Assembly (NCBI GenBank): GCA_964035015.1 | Contig: OZ036007.1 | Coordinates: forward strand, 5,324,997-5,388,996 | Source: Corallium rubrum | Lineage: Eukaryota > Cnidaria > Anthozoa > Scleralcyonacea > Coralliidae | Length of the DNA stretch: 64,000 bases | Direction of reading: 5' to 3' | Part shown: piece by piece, positions 22,601 to 31,700 of the stretch | Layout: every line of letters starts with the position of its first letter | Numbering within the stretch: position 1 is the first letter of the stretch | Notes under the pieces: model-generated | Databases searched by the model: none | Told to the model about the DNA's origin: nothing | What the model saw: only the letters and a program-made list of their open reading frames with translations | Program-made: the position numbers and the translations under genes

Positions 22601-23352
22601 GAGGATACAGATTTTAAATCGACGATTCCAGCGCATTTTGCATGGATAAAATCAAAGCACTGCGTACACAGACAGCGTTTATGGTTCTTTGCAACGACCT
22701 TCTCGCATTCAATACAACGAGGTGCAGTCTTTTTTCTAACGTTAGAAGATGATTGATTACTTTCTGGTCCTGGATTCATTTCAATGTCACCACTTTTGAT
22801 TAATGAGCAAAACGTGGCGGTTGAATTGTAATAGTATGAAATACGCTTTGCTGACCATTTTCGGGTAGTTTTAAATGTCTTTACAAAACAATCAGGTATA
22901 CAAATAAACGTATGAGATAATATGCAAATCGTAGGTCGTTCAGCATGGCTAGACAATTCCTCTGAAATTAAAATCGGGACTTGAAATCGTTGTATTTCTC
23001 GATCAATTCCACGGCTTCCACCTCCGATAACACACTCCGACGACAAACCAGTTTTAGCAGATGGATAATAATTGCCAAAACCAACTGCTTTGAAACTGTT
23101 AAACACAGGAAGGCAAGTAAGGTTAATCCGACCTCGTTCAGCATGATTAGGCAACTTCTTTAGACTAAAATCTTGAATAATAATTCGCTGTATTTCTCGC
23201 TCAATTCTTCGATTTCCACCTCCAAAAACATATCCTGTCAACAAATAGACGTTACCAGGTAGATGTTCGCAAAAGCCAACCACTTTGGAACTAATAAGGA
23301 GCGTAAAACAAACAAGAAACACAGAGCTCAAAAGTGCATGACATATCATCAT
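19627..23352 (-). CDS. CR1-clade LINE ORF2: 2A motif, PHD finger, AP endonuclease, reverse transcriptase
   Basis: An intact 1241-codon frame. Order: a hydrophobic signal-like N-terminus (1-27); two imperfect copies of a module of about 70 residues (GGGNRRIEREIQR near 44-56 and GGGSRGIDREIQR near 110-122, each ending in HAER); a 2A-type motif DIEMNPGP (189-196); a PHD-like Cys/His finger (213-262, CIECEKVV to WICPKC); an APE-type endonuclease (about 305-540, with KIMHLNTQSM, SETWL, GTVYR, TGDFNIDLL and SDHDAP); and a reverse transcriptase (about 725-1020, with ADFSKAFDTV, GVPQGSILGP and the catalytic YADDTTIYS at 965). The C-terminal tail with LSKLDYNDAV is typical. All key residues are present, so this copy may be competent. 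No ORF1 is visible. The 2A motif would split an exported-looking N-terminal peptide from the enzymatic part. Confidence 0.92.
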   Translation of the reverse strand: MMICHALLSSVFLVCFTLLISSKVVGFCEHLPGNVYLLTGYVFGGGNRRIEREIQRIIIQDFSLKKLPNHAERGRINLTCLPVFNSFKAVGFGNYYPSAKTGLSSECVIGGGSRGIDREIQRFQVPILISEELSSHAERPTICILSHTFICIPDCFVKTFKTTRKWSAKRISYYYNSTATFCSLIKSGDIEMNPGPESNQSSSNVRKKTAPRCIECEKVVAKNHKRCLCTQCFDFIHAKCAGIVDLKSVSSVTPRDWICPKCVSSCLPFYMNSFTSLDEESEVDLDVLNTQDRHLQVLLERSSELKIMHLNTQSMVSTFDDFLITLKEYPFDIITMSETWLKDNHLLLQHVSIPGYCHAFRNRERARGGGVGVYLKESIQFKRRKDIEKRYSQLEHLWIEVPGRNKNSKLLIGTVYRSESQMKFLDWLQCFESLLSDLAVSWDGMLLVTGDFNIDLLRSEKSPTRQYKDVLQSLNLKQLVTLPTRTAKSSSTLIDHIITNLPQRVTYTDVLPCPSISDHDAPYATVNVRVPKFAPRFKFLRNERNFCPAAFIEDFSRLPLDIVYALDHTEDQVNVLNDLIRDCLDRHAPLKRTKLTRPPAPWMNDPAIRSLQEKCKVERFNAHRELYCDSAWTAFRNTRNQLKSVIKKAKRTFTTMALSSKRPKDVWKVIHRILHPTPLPLRVDPDELNKHFASTAERVTAASPRIKDELYHLIESLPQDSDSPFIFQPVAYGEVLREIKGLRSDCSCGPDNIPSKIIKLVAEHLASPLTHILNNCISHEVFPLAWKLARISPVPKVDDPKSNSEYRPISILPVLSKIYEKLALRQIAGFLTKTAVLRPNISAYRKGHSTTTAMLAMRDDILTAMKKGEVTIAVMADFSKAFDTVSYETVLSKLHRSGFSKASLRWITDYLTDRRQYVQIDDRKSNEINVTFGVPQGSILGPVLFNLYVNDLSEVLPGSVNCHQYADDTTIYSHCKPNRIQECQSHMQDTLHALRNWSVDSNLVLNPSKTKTMLFSTQQMSRIHRLRDYPLTLTSNGVDLVRHTVVKLLGTNFHEHLQWTEHVNETISSCYATLAVLRKLKNLAPFFVKKQLAECLVLSKLDYNDAVSNPLPMYLIKRLQRVQLAAACFVLNHYANEKDVLSLGWLPIPERRVYNLLKLAHKAIHRDDWPEYLPLQRHTPAKFLRSSGDMQLFIPLTSGTFQQVCAKAFNELPNTVRNCSEHIQFLGYLKAHLKELVQSRL
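22765..22788 (-). other. 2A-type ribosome-skipping motif DIEMNPGP
   Basis: Codons 189-196 of the LINE ORF encode DIEMNPGP, matching the DxExNPGP consensus. Ribosomes skip the bond between G195 and P196. The preceding residues (CSLIKSG) are compatible with active 2A sequences. 2A motifs in LINE ORFs of marine invertebrates have been reported; activity here is inferred. Confidence 0.8.
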
Positions 23353-23488
23353 GGCATCGAATGCAGCAATTACATATTACATATTAATTTATTTGTTTAC
23401 TTTGTTTTTATTGGCTTACATGTGTTCACGTGATTCCCATTGTAGCTCTGCTATAAATACGCGTGACCACATGTGAGTTGTTTACTAA

Positions 23489-23528
23489 TTTCTCCTGACG
23501 AAGGGCCTTCGCTCGAAACGTCGAGAAG
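23489..23528 (+). ncRNA. Hammerhead ribozyme motif at PLE end (second copy)
   Basis: Plus-strand counterpart of the motif at 17468-17507, with identical core and stem I arms TTTCTC (23489-23494) and GAGAAG (23523-23528). Predicted cleavage is after 23522. Confidence 0.65.
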
Positions 23529-23605
23529 ATTTTTCTCTGTTTTTCAGGCCAACGTGACTTAACCCTGGTAATATTTGGATTTCAACCGTGGCCGACGCTG
23601 TCCTA

Positions 23606-23606
<1 letters not shown>

Positions 23607-23644
<38 letters not shown>

Positions 23645-23970
23645 ATGTTTACAACACGAGCGGCCGTGTTGTATTGAATATACAATCACGAGCCGAAGGC
23701 GAGTGATTGTATATTCAATACAACAAGGACGCGAGTGTTGTAAACAACTTGTGAAATGAATAAATAGTAAAAATCCCTTTGGGATATTGAGATGCTAATT
23801 TGCTAATTAGTTACAAGCACTAGTGGTTGTATCAGAAGAGTATACATCCACTAGCGGTTGTAACTAATTAGCATCATTGGTTTTAGTTTGTATGGGTTTA
23901 CAGGGGTAACATGTGACGTAATTTCTGAAATTGGATTGGCTGCAAAACTCATGAATTAGTAATGAATTTC

Positions 23971-24025
<55 letters not shown>
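23607..24025. repeat. (TA)n tracts with inverted flanks
   Basis: (AT)n occurs at about 23607-23641 and 23974-24024. Between them, ATTGTATATTCAATACAA-type inverted repeats (23640-23750) and CACTAGTGGTTGTA / CCACTAGCGGTTGTAACTAA repeats (23815-23875) form hairpins. I see no coding frame. Confidence 0.7.
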
Positions 24026-24028
<3 letters not shown>

Positions 24029-24200
24029 AAAGTAGCGTGCTGCGTAGGCAGTGTTGAAACAACAATCGAAATACAGTTAAGGTTGGATATACTGTCGAAA
24101 AAGAGAACGTAGGGTACTTCGTCAGAGAGAAACGTGATGAAGGGCCTTCGCTCGAAACGTTAGACTCCTACGTTCTCTGTTTCGGCAGTATATGAGCGCT
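24026..24200. mobile_element. Penelope terminal fragments, inverted pair
   Basis: The block starting ATAATAAAAGTAGCGTGCTG, with TGCGTAGGCAGTGTTGAAAC, runs to a partial, inverted hammerhead motif. It then meets an oppositely oriented end (TGATGAAGGGCCTTCGCTCG at about 24136). The same block recurs at 44095-44186 (inverted), 49172-49300, 49540-49760 and 63870-64000. Confidence 0.7.
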
Positions 24201-24346
24201 CTACAGGATGAGCCATTGCTGCTTACGCATTGTGCGCACGCTCACTGCCTGCAGTTTGAGCGCCCTGGCATGGTTTTGATGTCCCACAATTTGTGAGGCA
24301 CCAAAGGTGACTGTAAATAGCAGTTACCTTCATCCTGCTCATCAGC

Positions 24347-24391
24347 ACTACACTGATGAGGCCCAAAAGGCCGAAACGGTACCGTCTGTAG

Positions 24392-24392
<1 letters not shown>
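24347..24392 (+). ncRNA. Canonical hammerhead ribozyme
   Basis: All conserved elements are present. Stem I arms ACTACA (24347-24352) and TGTAGT (24387-24392) pair perfectly. Core CTGATGA is at 24353-24359. Stem II GGCC/GGCC (24360-24363 with 24369-24372) has a CAAAA loop. Core GAAA is at 24373-24376. Stem III is the palindrome ACGGTACCGT (24376-24385). C24386 is the cleavage-site nucleotide. The loopless stem III means two copies probably pair to form an active dimer. The motif lies at the end of a retroelement-like tail (about 24200-24346) and is followed directly by (TA)n (24393-24444). Confidence 0.88.

Positions 24393-24445
<53 letters not shown>
24393..24445. repeat. (TA)n microsatellite
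   Basis: About 26 TA units between the hammerhead-bearing element and the next Penelope fragment. Confidence 0.95.
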
Positions 24446-24447
<2 letters not shown>

Positions 24448-24469
24448 TGCTATCTCACCCATTTCCGGT

Positions 24470-24955
24470 GGTAATCATAGCCGCAAACGACAGGAAAAGA
24501 GTCTCATTTTCAAAATTGGAAGCATTCATCCTCATGGACTCAACGAACGTTTTTCTTTTATTTAACACTTCTGAAGATGCTGTTTTTGTATTAGCAAGGG
24601 CAGACATAAACAGTGTTTCACTTTACTTCTCTATTCTTTACTCTCTATTTTTTACTCTCCTTTTTTTACTTATCGATGGTGAGAATAGCAAATGGTTTTC
24701 GCATCTCATTATTTATTTGTTATTGTTACTTTGCTCTGATTGGCTTATTCTTTTGAATTCATTATTAGTTTGTCTTGGGTACCTTTATCCGATTGGATAA
24801 TTTTCATCACGTGATTATCTCGCGTATATAAGCTCGTTGTTTGTTTTACTCTTTACGTTTCTCTCTGACGAAGGGCCTTCGCTCGAAACGTTAGACCACT
24901 CACGTTCTCTGTTTCGGCAGTACTAACCTACTATACCATATTTCGATTGTTATAT
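24470..24955 (+). mobile_element. Penelope-like element 3' fragment (second family)
   Basis: The frame around 24515-24565 reads IGSIHPHGLNERFSFI then stop, the same C-terminus as the PLE at 17764 but with divergent DNA. The 3' tail then runs to a hammerhead-type motif (CTGACGA at 24865, GAAACGTT ending 24892) and the TTCGGCAGTA terminal text. It is 5'-truncated to the last codons. Confidence 0.75.
24865..24892 (+). ncRNA. Hammerhead-like motif (short stem III family)
   Basis: Core CTGACGA and GAAA with stem II GGGC/GCTC, as at 17468, but with ACGTT at the cleavage side. Stem I pairing here is only about 3 bp (TCT with AGA), so activity is uncertain. Confidence 0.5.
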
Positions 24956-24999
24956 ATAATATGGCCGACATCAAGAGAAGAATGGGAAGAATGTAACTA

Positions 25000-25734
25000 A
25001 CGGTGTAAAATCCCAACATTTTTTAATACGCTGATACTTTATATCAACGATATGCTAATTTAATATATAATGACAAAAATATGATACGAGTAATAAATAT
25101 TGTGATAAGTATTTATAAAATAACATGTATACTACGCGAGCCCTGATTGGTCAATTGCCGTGTTTGGATCAGAGTATCCAAACACAGAAAATTCCCGCCA
25201 AAACGATTTTTTGAAAATGTTGGACAGTATATCATATTCACTTGTGATTATTTTATAAAAGAAATACCAAATGTTTTTTTCCGTGTTTGGAGACTCTTAT
25301 CCAAACACTAGGGAAATTGCTCGACTTTCCAAAAGCTAAAAACACTCGCCTACGGCTCGTGTTGATACGCTTTTCGCCAGTCTCGCAATTTCCCGCGTGT
25401 TTGGATCAGAGTATGGCAAACACGGAAAATCATTTGGTATTTCTTTATTCTGTTCATTAGACAGTACGTGCCTGGTCTAATTCTAGGTCAGTTGACTCAG
25501 TTCAAACTTAACCATACTTTAGGCTTAGCGAGCAGTCAAGTAGCCTCCTTCGCAGACGTTCGAGAACGAACACGAACTGACAGCTGCGAAGGAGACTAGA
25601 GTGGATCCATGGGAAGCCTGGTACAAAGGAAGTAGAATTTGTAAACAAACAAAAATGAAATATTATTAGCTCACTGAAAAAGTGCCAGCATACAGTTGTC
25701 GTATCATACACAGAACACTTCCTCAAAGAACAAG
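25000..25734. other. Upstream region of BPI gene 1 with palindromic repeats
   Basis: Repeated GTGTTTGGAT / ATCCAAACAC palindromes (about 25150-25430) and a hairpin at 25541-25600 (TAGCCTCCTTCGCAG with its complement). I find no TATA box just upstream of the ATG at 25735. An in-frame upstream ATG exists at 25696. Confidence 0.5.
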
Positions 25735-28700
25735 ATGCAGAAGAATAGTCTAAGAGTATTTTTGATTATAGCTTGGATATTAACAGTCGATGCAACTAGA
25801 CCGGGTGTTGTTATTCGCATTAATAACAAAGGTCTAGAGTACGGTAAGTCAAGTGGCGTATGTTCATACATTGGGTTCTATTACATAAACAATTAGAACA
25901 CATTAGAACATTAGAACTGAGACTGGGGAGTTCAACATTTGGAATATGAATCTAGTTAACAGAATAGTAGGTTGTTATAGTAGGGTGTTTACCATTACTA
26001 CATTATAGTGTTATATTGTATACTTATTTTCAATATGCGTTTGGTTTCACTCCGACGACTATATATCTGATTATAGGTTTGATTATGTCGCTATATACAT
26101 CTTTGATAATATATAAATGTATCAAGAAACCAAGGCAAAGCATACTGCTCGAGGAGAAGCTAATTATTAGTCTAGTTATTCGTTCCAGAACACAAGCCAA
26201 TGTGAAGTATATAGAAGTGCACGCCAAACCACAACATCCATAAATGGAAATATAATTATTTTGCATGCCTCTAAAATCTTTGCATGCCTCTATATTCGTC
26301 CCTCTACGTACTGCGATATATACATGTAGTGTATGTGGTATGATTGAGAGCTTGGTGTAATGTATCAGACGTTCGAGCTCGTCTACCAGGAAACGTCTGT
26401 TGCAAAACGGTCTGTTGACAACATATAAACGTAAATATGCGGAAACACTAACACACTTCCTTGTTTCATTTTATAATTCATTTCGAGTATAGAGGATATG
26501 ACAGGTTCCGTTGAATCTGACAGGCGGTGCATGCCGGCTAATATACTTTCAATTCCGTTTTCATTTTTCCGTTTCACTCTTACAAAATTAATGACAACAA
26601 CCTATACACTTGATAAACCAGCTAAAGGGAAAAACAATAGACAACTCTCTGCATCACATTTTACGCTGACGAAGGGCTTCGCACTAAAAATCTTGGTAGT
26701 TACTGCACCTTTCATTTTGCTCTATCCAAAACACTGGCCTACGTCGCACTTTACTTTTTGACACTGTATCAAATATATACTGTGAGGGGTCCTACTAAAC
26801 ACCGTCCGGGACCGTCCGGGACCGTCCGGGACCGTCCGGGACCCGTCCGGGACCGTCCGGGACCCGTCCGGGACCGTCCGGGACCCGTCCGGGACCGTCC
26901 GGGACCCGTCCGGGACCGTCCGTGAACCGTCCGGGACCGTCCGTGAACCGTCCGGGACTGGTCCGTGCCATTAATTTAATCCTCTATGATCAAGAGAATC
27001 ATTAATGTACTTATAACTTACCTTGATTACATTCGTCAATTGGTTTTTCAATTAAAAAAAACCTCGAGAAATGAAATGTTAAAAAAATATACAACTCCCG
27101 TTTCTTTTGTAACATATTTATTGTCCTTAATTGATTAGACTGATTAATGCCCTAACGTTTTTGAGTTCTAGCACATTTCACTCTCTTTCGCTGACCAGGT
27201 TTTCTTGCTGTTTTTGAGTTTTTGGTATGGTTAGCCTTCCATCTGCTGACTTGACAGTTTTCTCCGCTTTGGGCGCACCTTTCAAAAACTTCTGAAACAA
27301 AGTTTCTTTTTCTTCTTGTGATTTGGCAGCCCAGTTAGCTTGGCTAAGTTTAAACTTTGCCATCCAAGGAGCGACAACATAATTTCCCATCCCATAAAGA
27401 GAACGCCTAACATCTGCGTACTGAAGTTGTACGATCTTGTAAATTTTTTCCACTAAATCCGGAATTTTGTGGACTTTCCAGTCACACGAAAGTTTCAAGA
27501 TGTGATTCATGCTTTCACATGAATTGTTTTTCCAGTTAATGGGAATGGATTTATTTTTCTGGCTTGGAAGGAACACAAATTCTAACAACGTTGTTAGTAG
27601 TTTATTGAAGTACGGAAGGAAATTTGGCATACTACTACAGTACTTCTCTTGTAGCTCGAAACTTTCCAATGCATACTCATATTCATCATCAACAGCTAAG
27701 AGTCCATTGTCTCCAAAAATATCATTGATTACTTCTTTAGTCTGTCTATCGTTTGCTCCAACCTTTCCACGAAGATGACGTTTCACATTCTCTTCTATGT
27801 GACGACGACAGAGAATGTGATGTGACGATGGAAATGATTGTTTCATTGCTTTTGTGAGAGCTTTTTCCTCGTCAGATCCAATTAGTAGATTACGACCACT
27901 AACCTGAATGCCGTTAATGCAGTCATCCATTTGGCTTCTTAAATGCGAAAAGAAGCCATGGTATGTGGGATATAGTCCATCCCAATGTAAAAATACTGGT
28001 CCTAGCATGATTGGATGGTTCTGTGTGCCTTTTCGGATTAGATTATTTTGGTGATAAACAAGAATAGTAACATAACATGGACCGAGGTTGAATGTCCTAT
28101 CCACCCCCAATACACTAGGATGAGTTGCTTCTGATGAACAAAACATCTTAATCTCATCCATTTGTTCCTTTAACTCTTTCTTGTCCGAATTGGTCTTTAG
28201 TATTTTATTCTGGCTAACGCCAGACGATTTTATTCACCTCTGGGGAAGCCCCCGGACAGGAATGAGTTATAAACTATCTCTTTAACTCTTTCTTGTCCGA
28301 ATTGGTCTTTAGTATTTTATTCTGGCTAACGCCAGACGATTTTATTCACCTCTGGGGAAGCCCCCGGACAGGAATGAGTTAAGTACAGAATAACAGCTGG
28401 GGGTTTCCCTTTTGTTTGGATAATCTCTTGGATGAATGGATGATCATGCACATCGTTAAGTAGGGACAATTTGCGAATGTCCTCTCGCCAAAATAAACTC
28501 ATCCAAATTTTTTAATTTTCTTTGAGACGACGACTCATTTGTCAGGTCTGAAACGAAATCCACTCTTTCGGCAGCATTGCGGCATCGATCGCACATTAAT
28601 TGTGAATCGGAGAATAGTGAATAGATCGTGCATTGAGAATAGTGAAAAGAACATTTAATATTGTTGAAGAGTATTTAAAAAGCTGATTTAACATCGCTTA

Positions 28701-31700
28701 ATACATAAAACTAACTAATATTTATCACGGACGGTCATAATGACATCCCGGACGGTCACGGGCGGTCCCGGACGGTCCCGGACGGTGTTTAGTAGGACCG
28801 ACTGTGAGGCATGGTTTCATTTTCCCTTCGTCGGATAAAGGATTGAATCTTACCACTGCACGGTTTCAAATATCTCAAGACTCTCGTTTAGATATCGATA
28901 TTGCTATAATTACAATGGTTGTCAAAAATTCGATTATTTTGTTAATTAGCATATGGTTCACAGACCGCAAAATATATTCCAGTAATCAGTATGTCGTTTG
29001 TTATAATTAATCAAGAGATTTGATCTTTTGGATCAACACTGCTTGTAGTTTATTTACTGCATTATAAATATAACGGATTCAATTCAATTCAATTTAATAA
29101 TATTTTGACAGCGTAAACTCTTCAGCATACATATAGGCCCCGTTTACACTATTACGGTACGGTCAGTCTTCCGTTGAAAAATCACTACGTTTCTTTGTTG
29201 TGTTTACACCATTCTGGAGTGGTTTGCCGTAGCGTAGTCACTACGCTTAGCACTCCGGCTGCAAATCACTACGCTATGGTAAATTTACCGTACCGTCATA
29301 GTGTAAACAGACGATTTTTTTGTTACGGAACGCTCACCCCAATCCGGACCACAACCGTACCGTAATAGTGTAAACGGGGCCCTAGTTGCTGTCATGAATG
29401 AGGGTGCTGTACGCTAAATTTAATATATGTTTAGTAGAATTGGATTAGATTTAATACATGTAGTAGGATGGTTGATCACCTGTCCAAATGTGAAGTATTT
29501 TAGAAGATTCTTTTATATGACAAAAGAAAAAATAAAGTAGCTGGCTTATAATTTGAATAATTATATTGTGGGGCAGCGAACTAGGTGGAGAGTAATGATA
29601 GTAGGGAGTTTAAGAAAACAGAGTTGGAAAAAGTATTCAACCTCCGGATGGGTTTTTAAGTTTAGATAACCTTCCTCAAAATATATAGCGAGAATATTGT
29701 GTTTTGCAACGTTCATAAATACTGCGTGACTTTTACAGTACCTTGGTTTTCTAGGTTTTCCTATATAGGTAAGCTTTGGCATACTACAATAGCTACTAAT
29801 AACTGACTGACAGCCTGCTAACTACCCTCGACTGCTGCGAAGATACAGACATTACATGTCTCACACATGTAACTGCTGCCACTGCCAGTGCTGCATAATT
29901 GTTGGTTAGCCAATGTTTTGCTACAAATCGCTTTTCTTCTTGACACCTTGCTTGGTCAATTGTAACTTTCTCAGGTTACCGAATGTGTTGTTTCACGTGT
30001 TTTCACCTTAAACCTTCCTCACTAAAGTAAACCTTCCTCCTGGTGGTACCCGCATACCCGCAGCTTTTTTCCAACTCTGTAAGAAAACACAGCGACTACG
30101 ACAACAGCAACGTGTTTGCACAATAGAATTTTATGTCATATACAAAGAACATTTGTAAATGACAGTCCCAAGAGTAATCTTTACGCCGTCGTGACTCCGT
30201 TGACAACGTAGAAAAAGCATTTTTACGTTGTAAAGACAACGCGGAACCTGAGTCACTACAGAAGCCTTGGAGAAGCTTAACATTTCTCTAGCGATACCAT
30301 AGATTGAACAAGTGTTTTTCCTCAAGAATTTAAGAACAAAGCGAGCTGTCCGTGCGATTATGTATCTTGAAATTTGAATGTATAAATACACCACCATTTA
30401 ATACCACCGTGTTAAACTTTCTACGGTAGCCGTAGTCCGTTGTATGAATCTTAGAGTCCCTATTAGGTGCTAATCCGAGTGACGAACAAGCATGCCAGAT
30501 GAGTATGGAGTATAGAAAAACTCTACTCTACTCGGACGCGGTTAAAAAAGATTGAAAAGAGGAAGCAGGAGGAGGAAGAAGAAAAAGAAACAAAGGGAGA
30601 AAAGAGAAGAGGTAGAACAAAGAAAAAGGGGGTTCGAACCCGCGACCTTCGGTTTCCCATAGCTCTAGCCTCTACGCTCTACCGGCTGAGTTACATGGTG
30701 AAGTTTGGAACAGGTCTTGGAATATCAAATACTAGATAGATGAAAAACATCGTGGGGTGAGCCTTGTCTGTTCAACCCTAGCAATAACATGAGTCTCGCT
30801 CTACCGACTGAGCTACACTGGTCAAGTTTGGAACAGGTCGTGGAATACATCAAATATAAGTACCATCGTTCCGCGACCTGCTCCCAACTTGATCATGATG
30901 TAGCTTAGTTGGTACATAGACAATCATTTCTCACAATAATACACAATAGAGGGACCTTAAGATCTACGACGACAACTTCGAGGACGACGTCCTTCAAACA
31001 AAGCCATTCTTTCAAAACAAAGATAATGAATACTTTTTAGTCTCAATAGTAATCTGCATGGACACCGTCCTCGCTCTGTATACAATGCCACTCAGAGCAT
31101 TTTCACGTCTTCAGGACGACGTTGACTCGTGAGGTGATGAGAAGCTGTTGTCTGAGATTGCCTTAACACAGACACTGCAACGGTTTTAACACTTTGAAAT
31201 TATAAAACAAGCTTCAAGTATTGAGTACAGTAGTCAGGTAACTGTGACTTCTTTTTAATGCTAAATAAATTTGAATTGCTTTTTAACCGCCGTCGTGGTC
31301 CTAGCATCTTAAGGTCCCTAATAAAACAGTCTTTCTCGAACGAACAACTCTCTTACGCGAGGACTTAGACCCCGTTTACACGATGCCGGTACAATTTGAA
31401 AACGGAACAAAATCATGCCGTTTAGGCCTTGCGTTTACACGATACCGGCACAAAAATAACATGAAATGTTATATGCTGTATTTGCATACCGGCATGATTT
31501 TGTTCCGTTTTCAAATTGTACCGGCATCGTGTAAACAGGGTCTTAGACTTGCTCCAAGTCCGCCTCTTAGCGCTAGTTTTTGCGGGCGGGCGGAAAGGCG
31601 GGAGAGCGGAAAAGCGGGAGGAAAGAGGCGGACTTGTTTCGCTTGCAGGTTTTTGAATCTAATTAGATATTCTGGAGGGAAATCGCTGAAATGTACATCG

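Larger units (their letters stand above)
19414..23369 (-). mobile_element. CR1-like LINE inserted in the Penelope tail
   Basis: It consists of one intact ORF, a short 3' UTR and, at the 3' end, an (ATT)n microsatellite (about 19414-19462 as AAT on the plus strand) typical of CR1-group tails. Only about 17 bp separate the ORF start from the 5' junction, so the 5' UTR is very short or truncated. Confidence 0.85.
18846..23575 (+). mobile_element. Second Penelope-like copy, inverted, split by a CR1-like LINE
   Basis: Bases 18846-19413 match the complement of the minus copy from its Cys-rich linker to the 3' tail, with a 143-codon frame (18846-19277). The tail text stops at 19413, in CACAGGCTAAA, and resumes at about 23370 with TTACATATTACATATTAA. 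The continuity is confirmed against the uninterrupted minus copy, where the two halves are adjacent. The 3.96 kb between them is the LINE. The copy ends with a hammerhead motif and (TA)n at 23610-23641. Confidence 0.85.
26787..28800 (-). mobile_element. MULE-type DNA transposon in intron 1 of BPI gene 1
   Basis: Terminal inverted repeats start GGTCCTACTAAACACCGTCC. They extend as tandem copies of an ACCGTCCGGG decamer, about a dozen on the left (26802-26960) and about five on the right (28735-28785). The exact 9-bp target duplication ACTGTGAGG lies at 26779-26787 and 28801-28809, as expected for Mutator-like elements. If the terminal G is counted in the element the duplication is 8 bp. The transposase lies on the minus strand. 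Confidence 0.88.

Noticed and set aside
26664..26690. Hammerhead core (CTGACGAAGGGCTTCGCAC)
   Set aside because: Stem II and the GAAA core are altered (CACTAAAAAT); regarded as a relic.
30627..30700. Functional tRNA gene
   Set aside because: A and B boxes are present but the anticodon arm does not fold and a partial second head and inverted copy follow, so it is SINE-derived.
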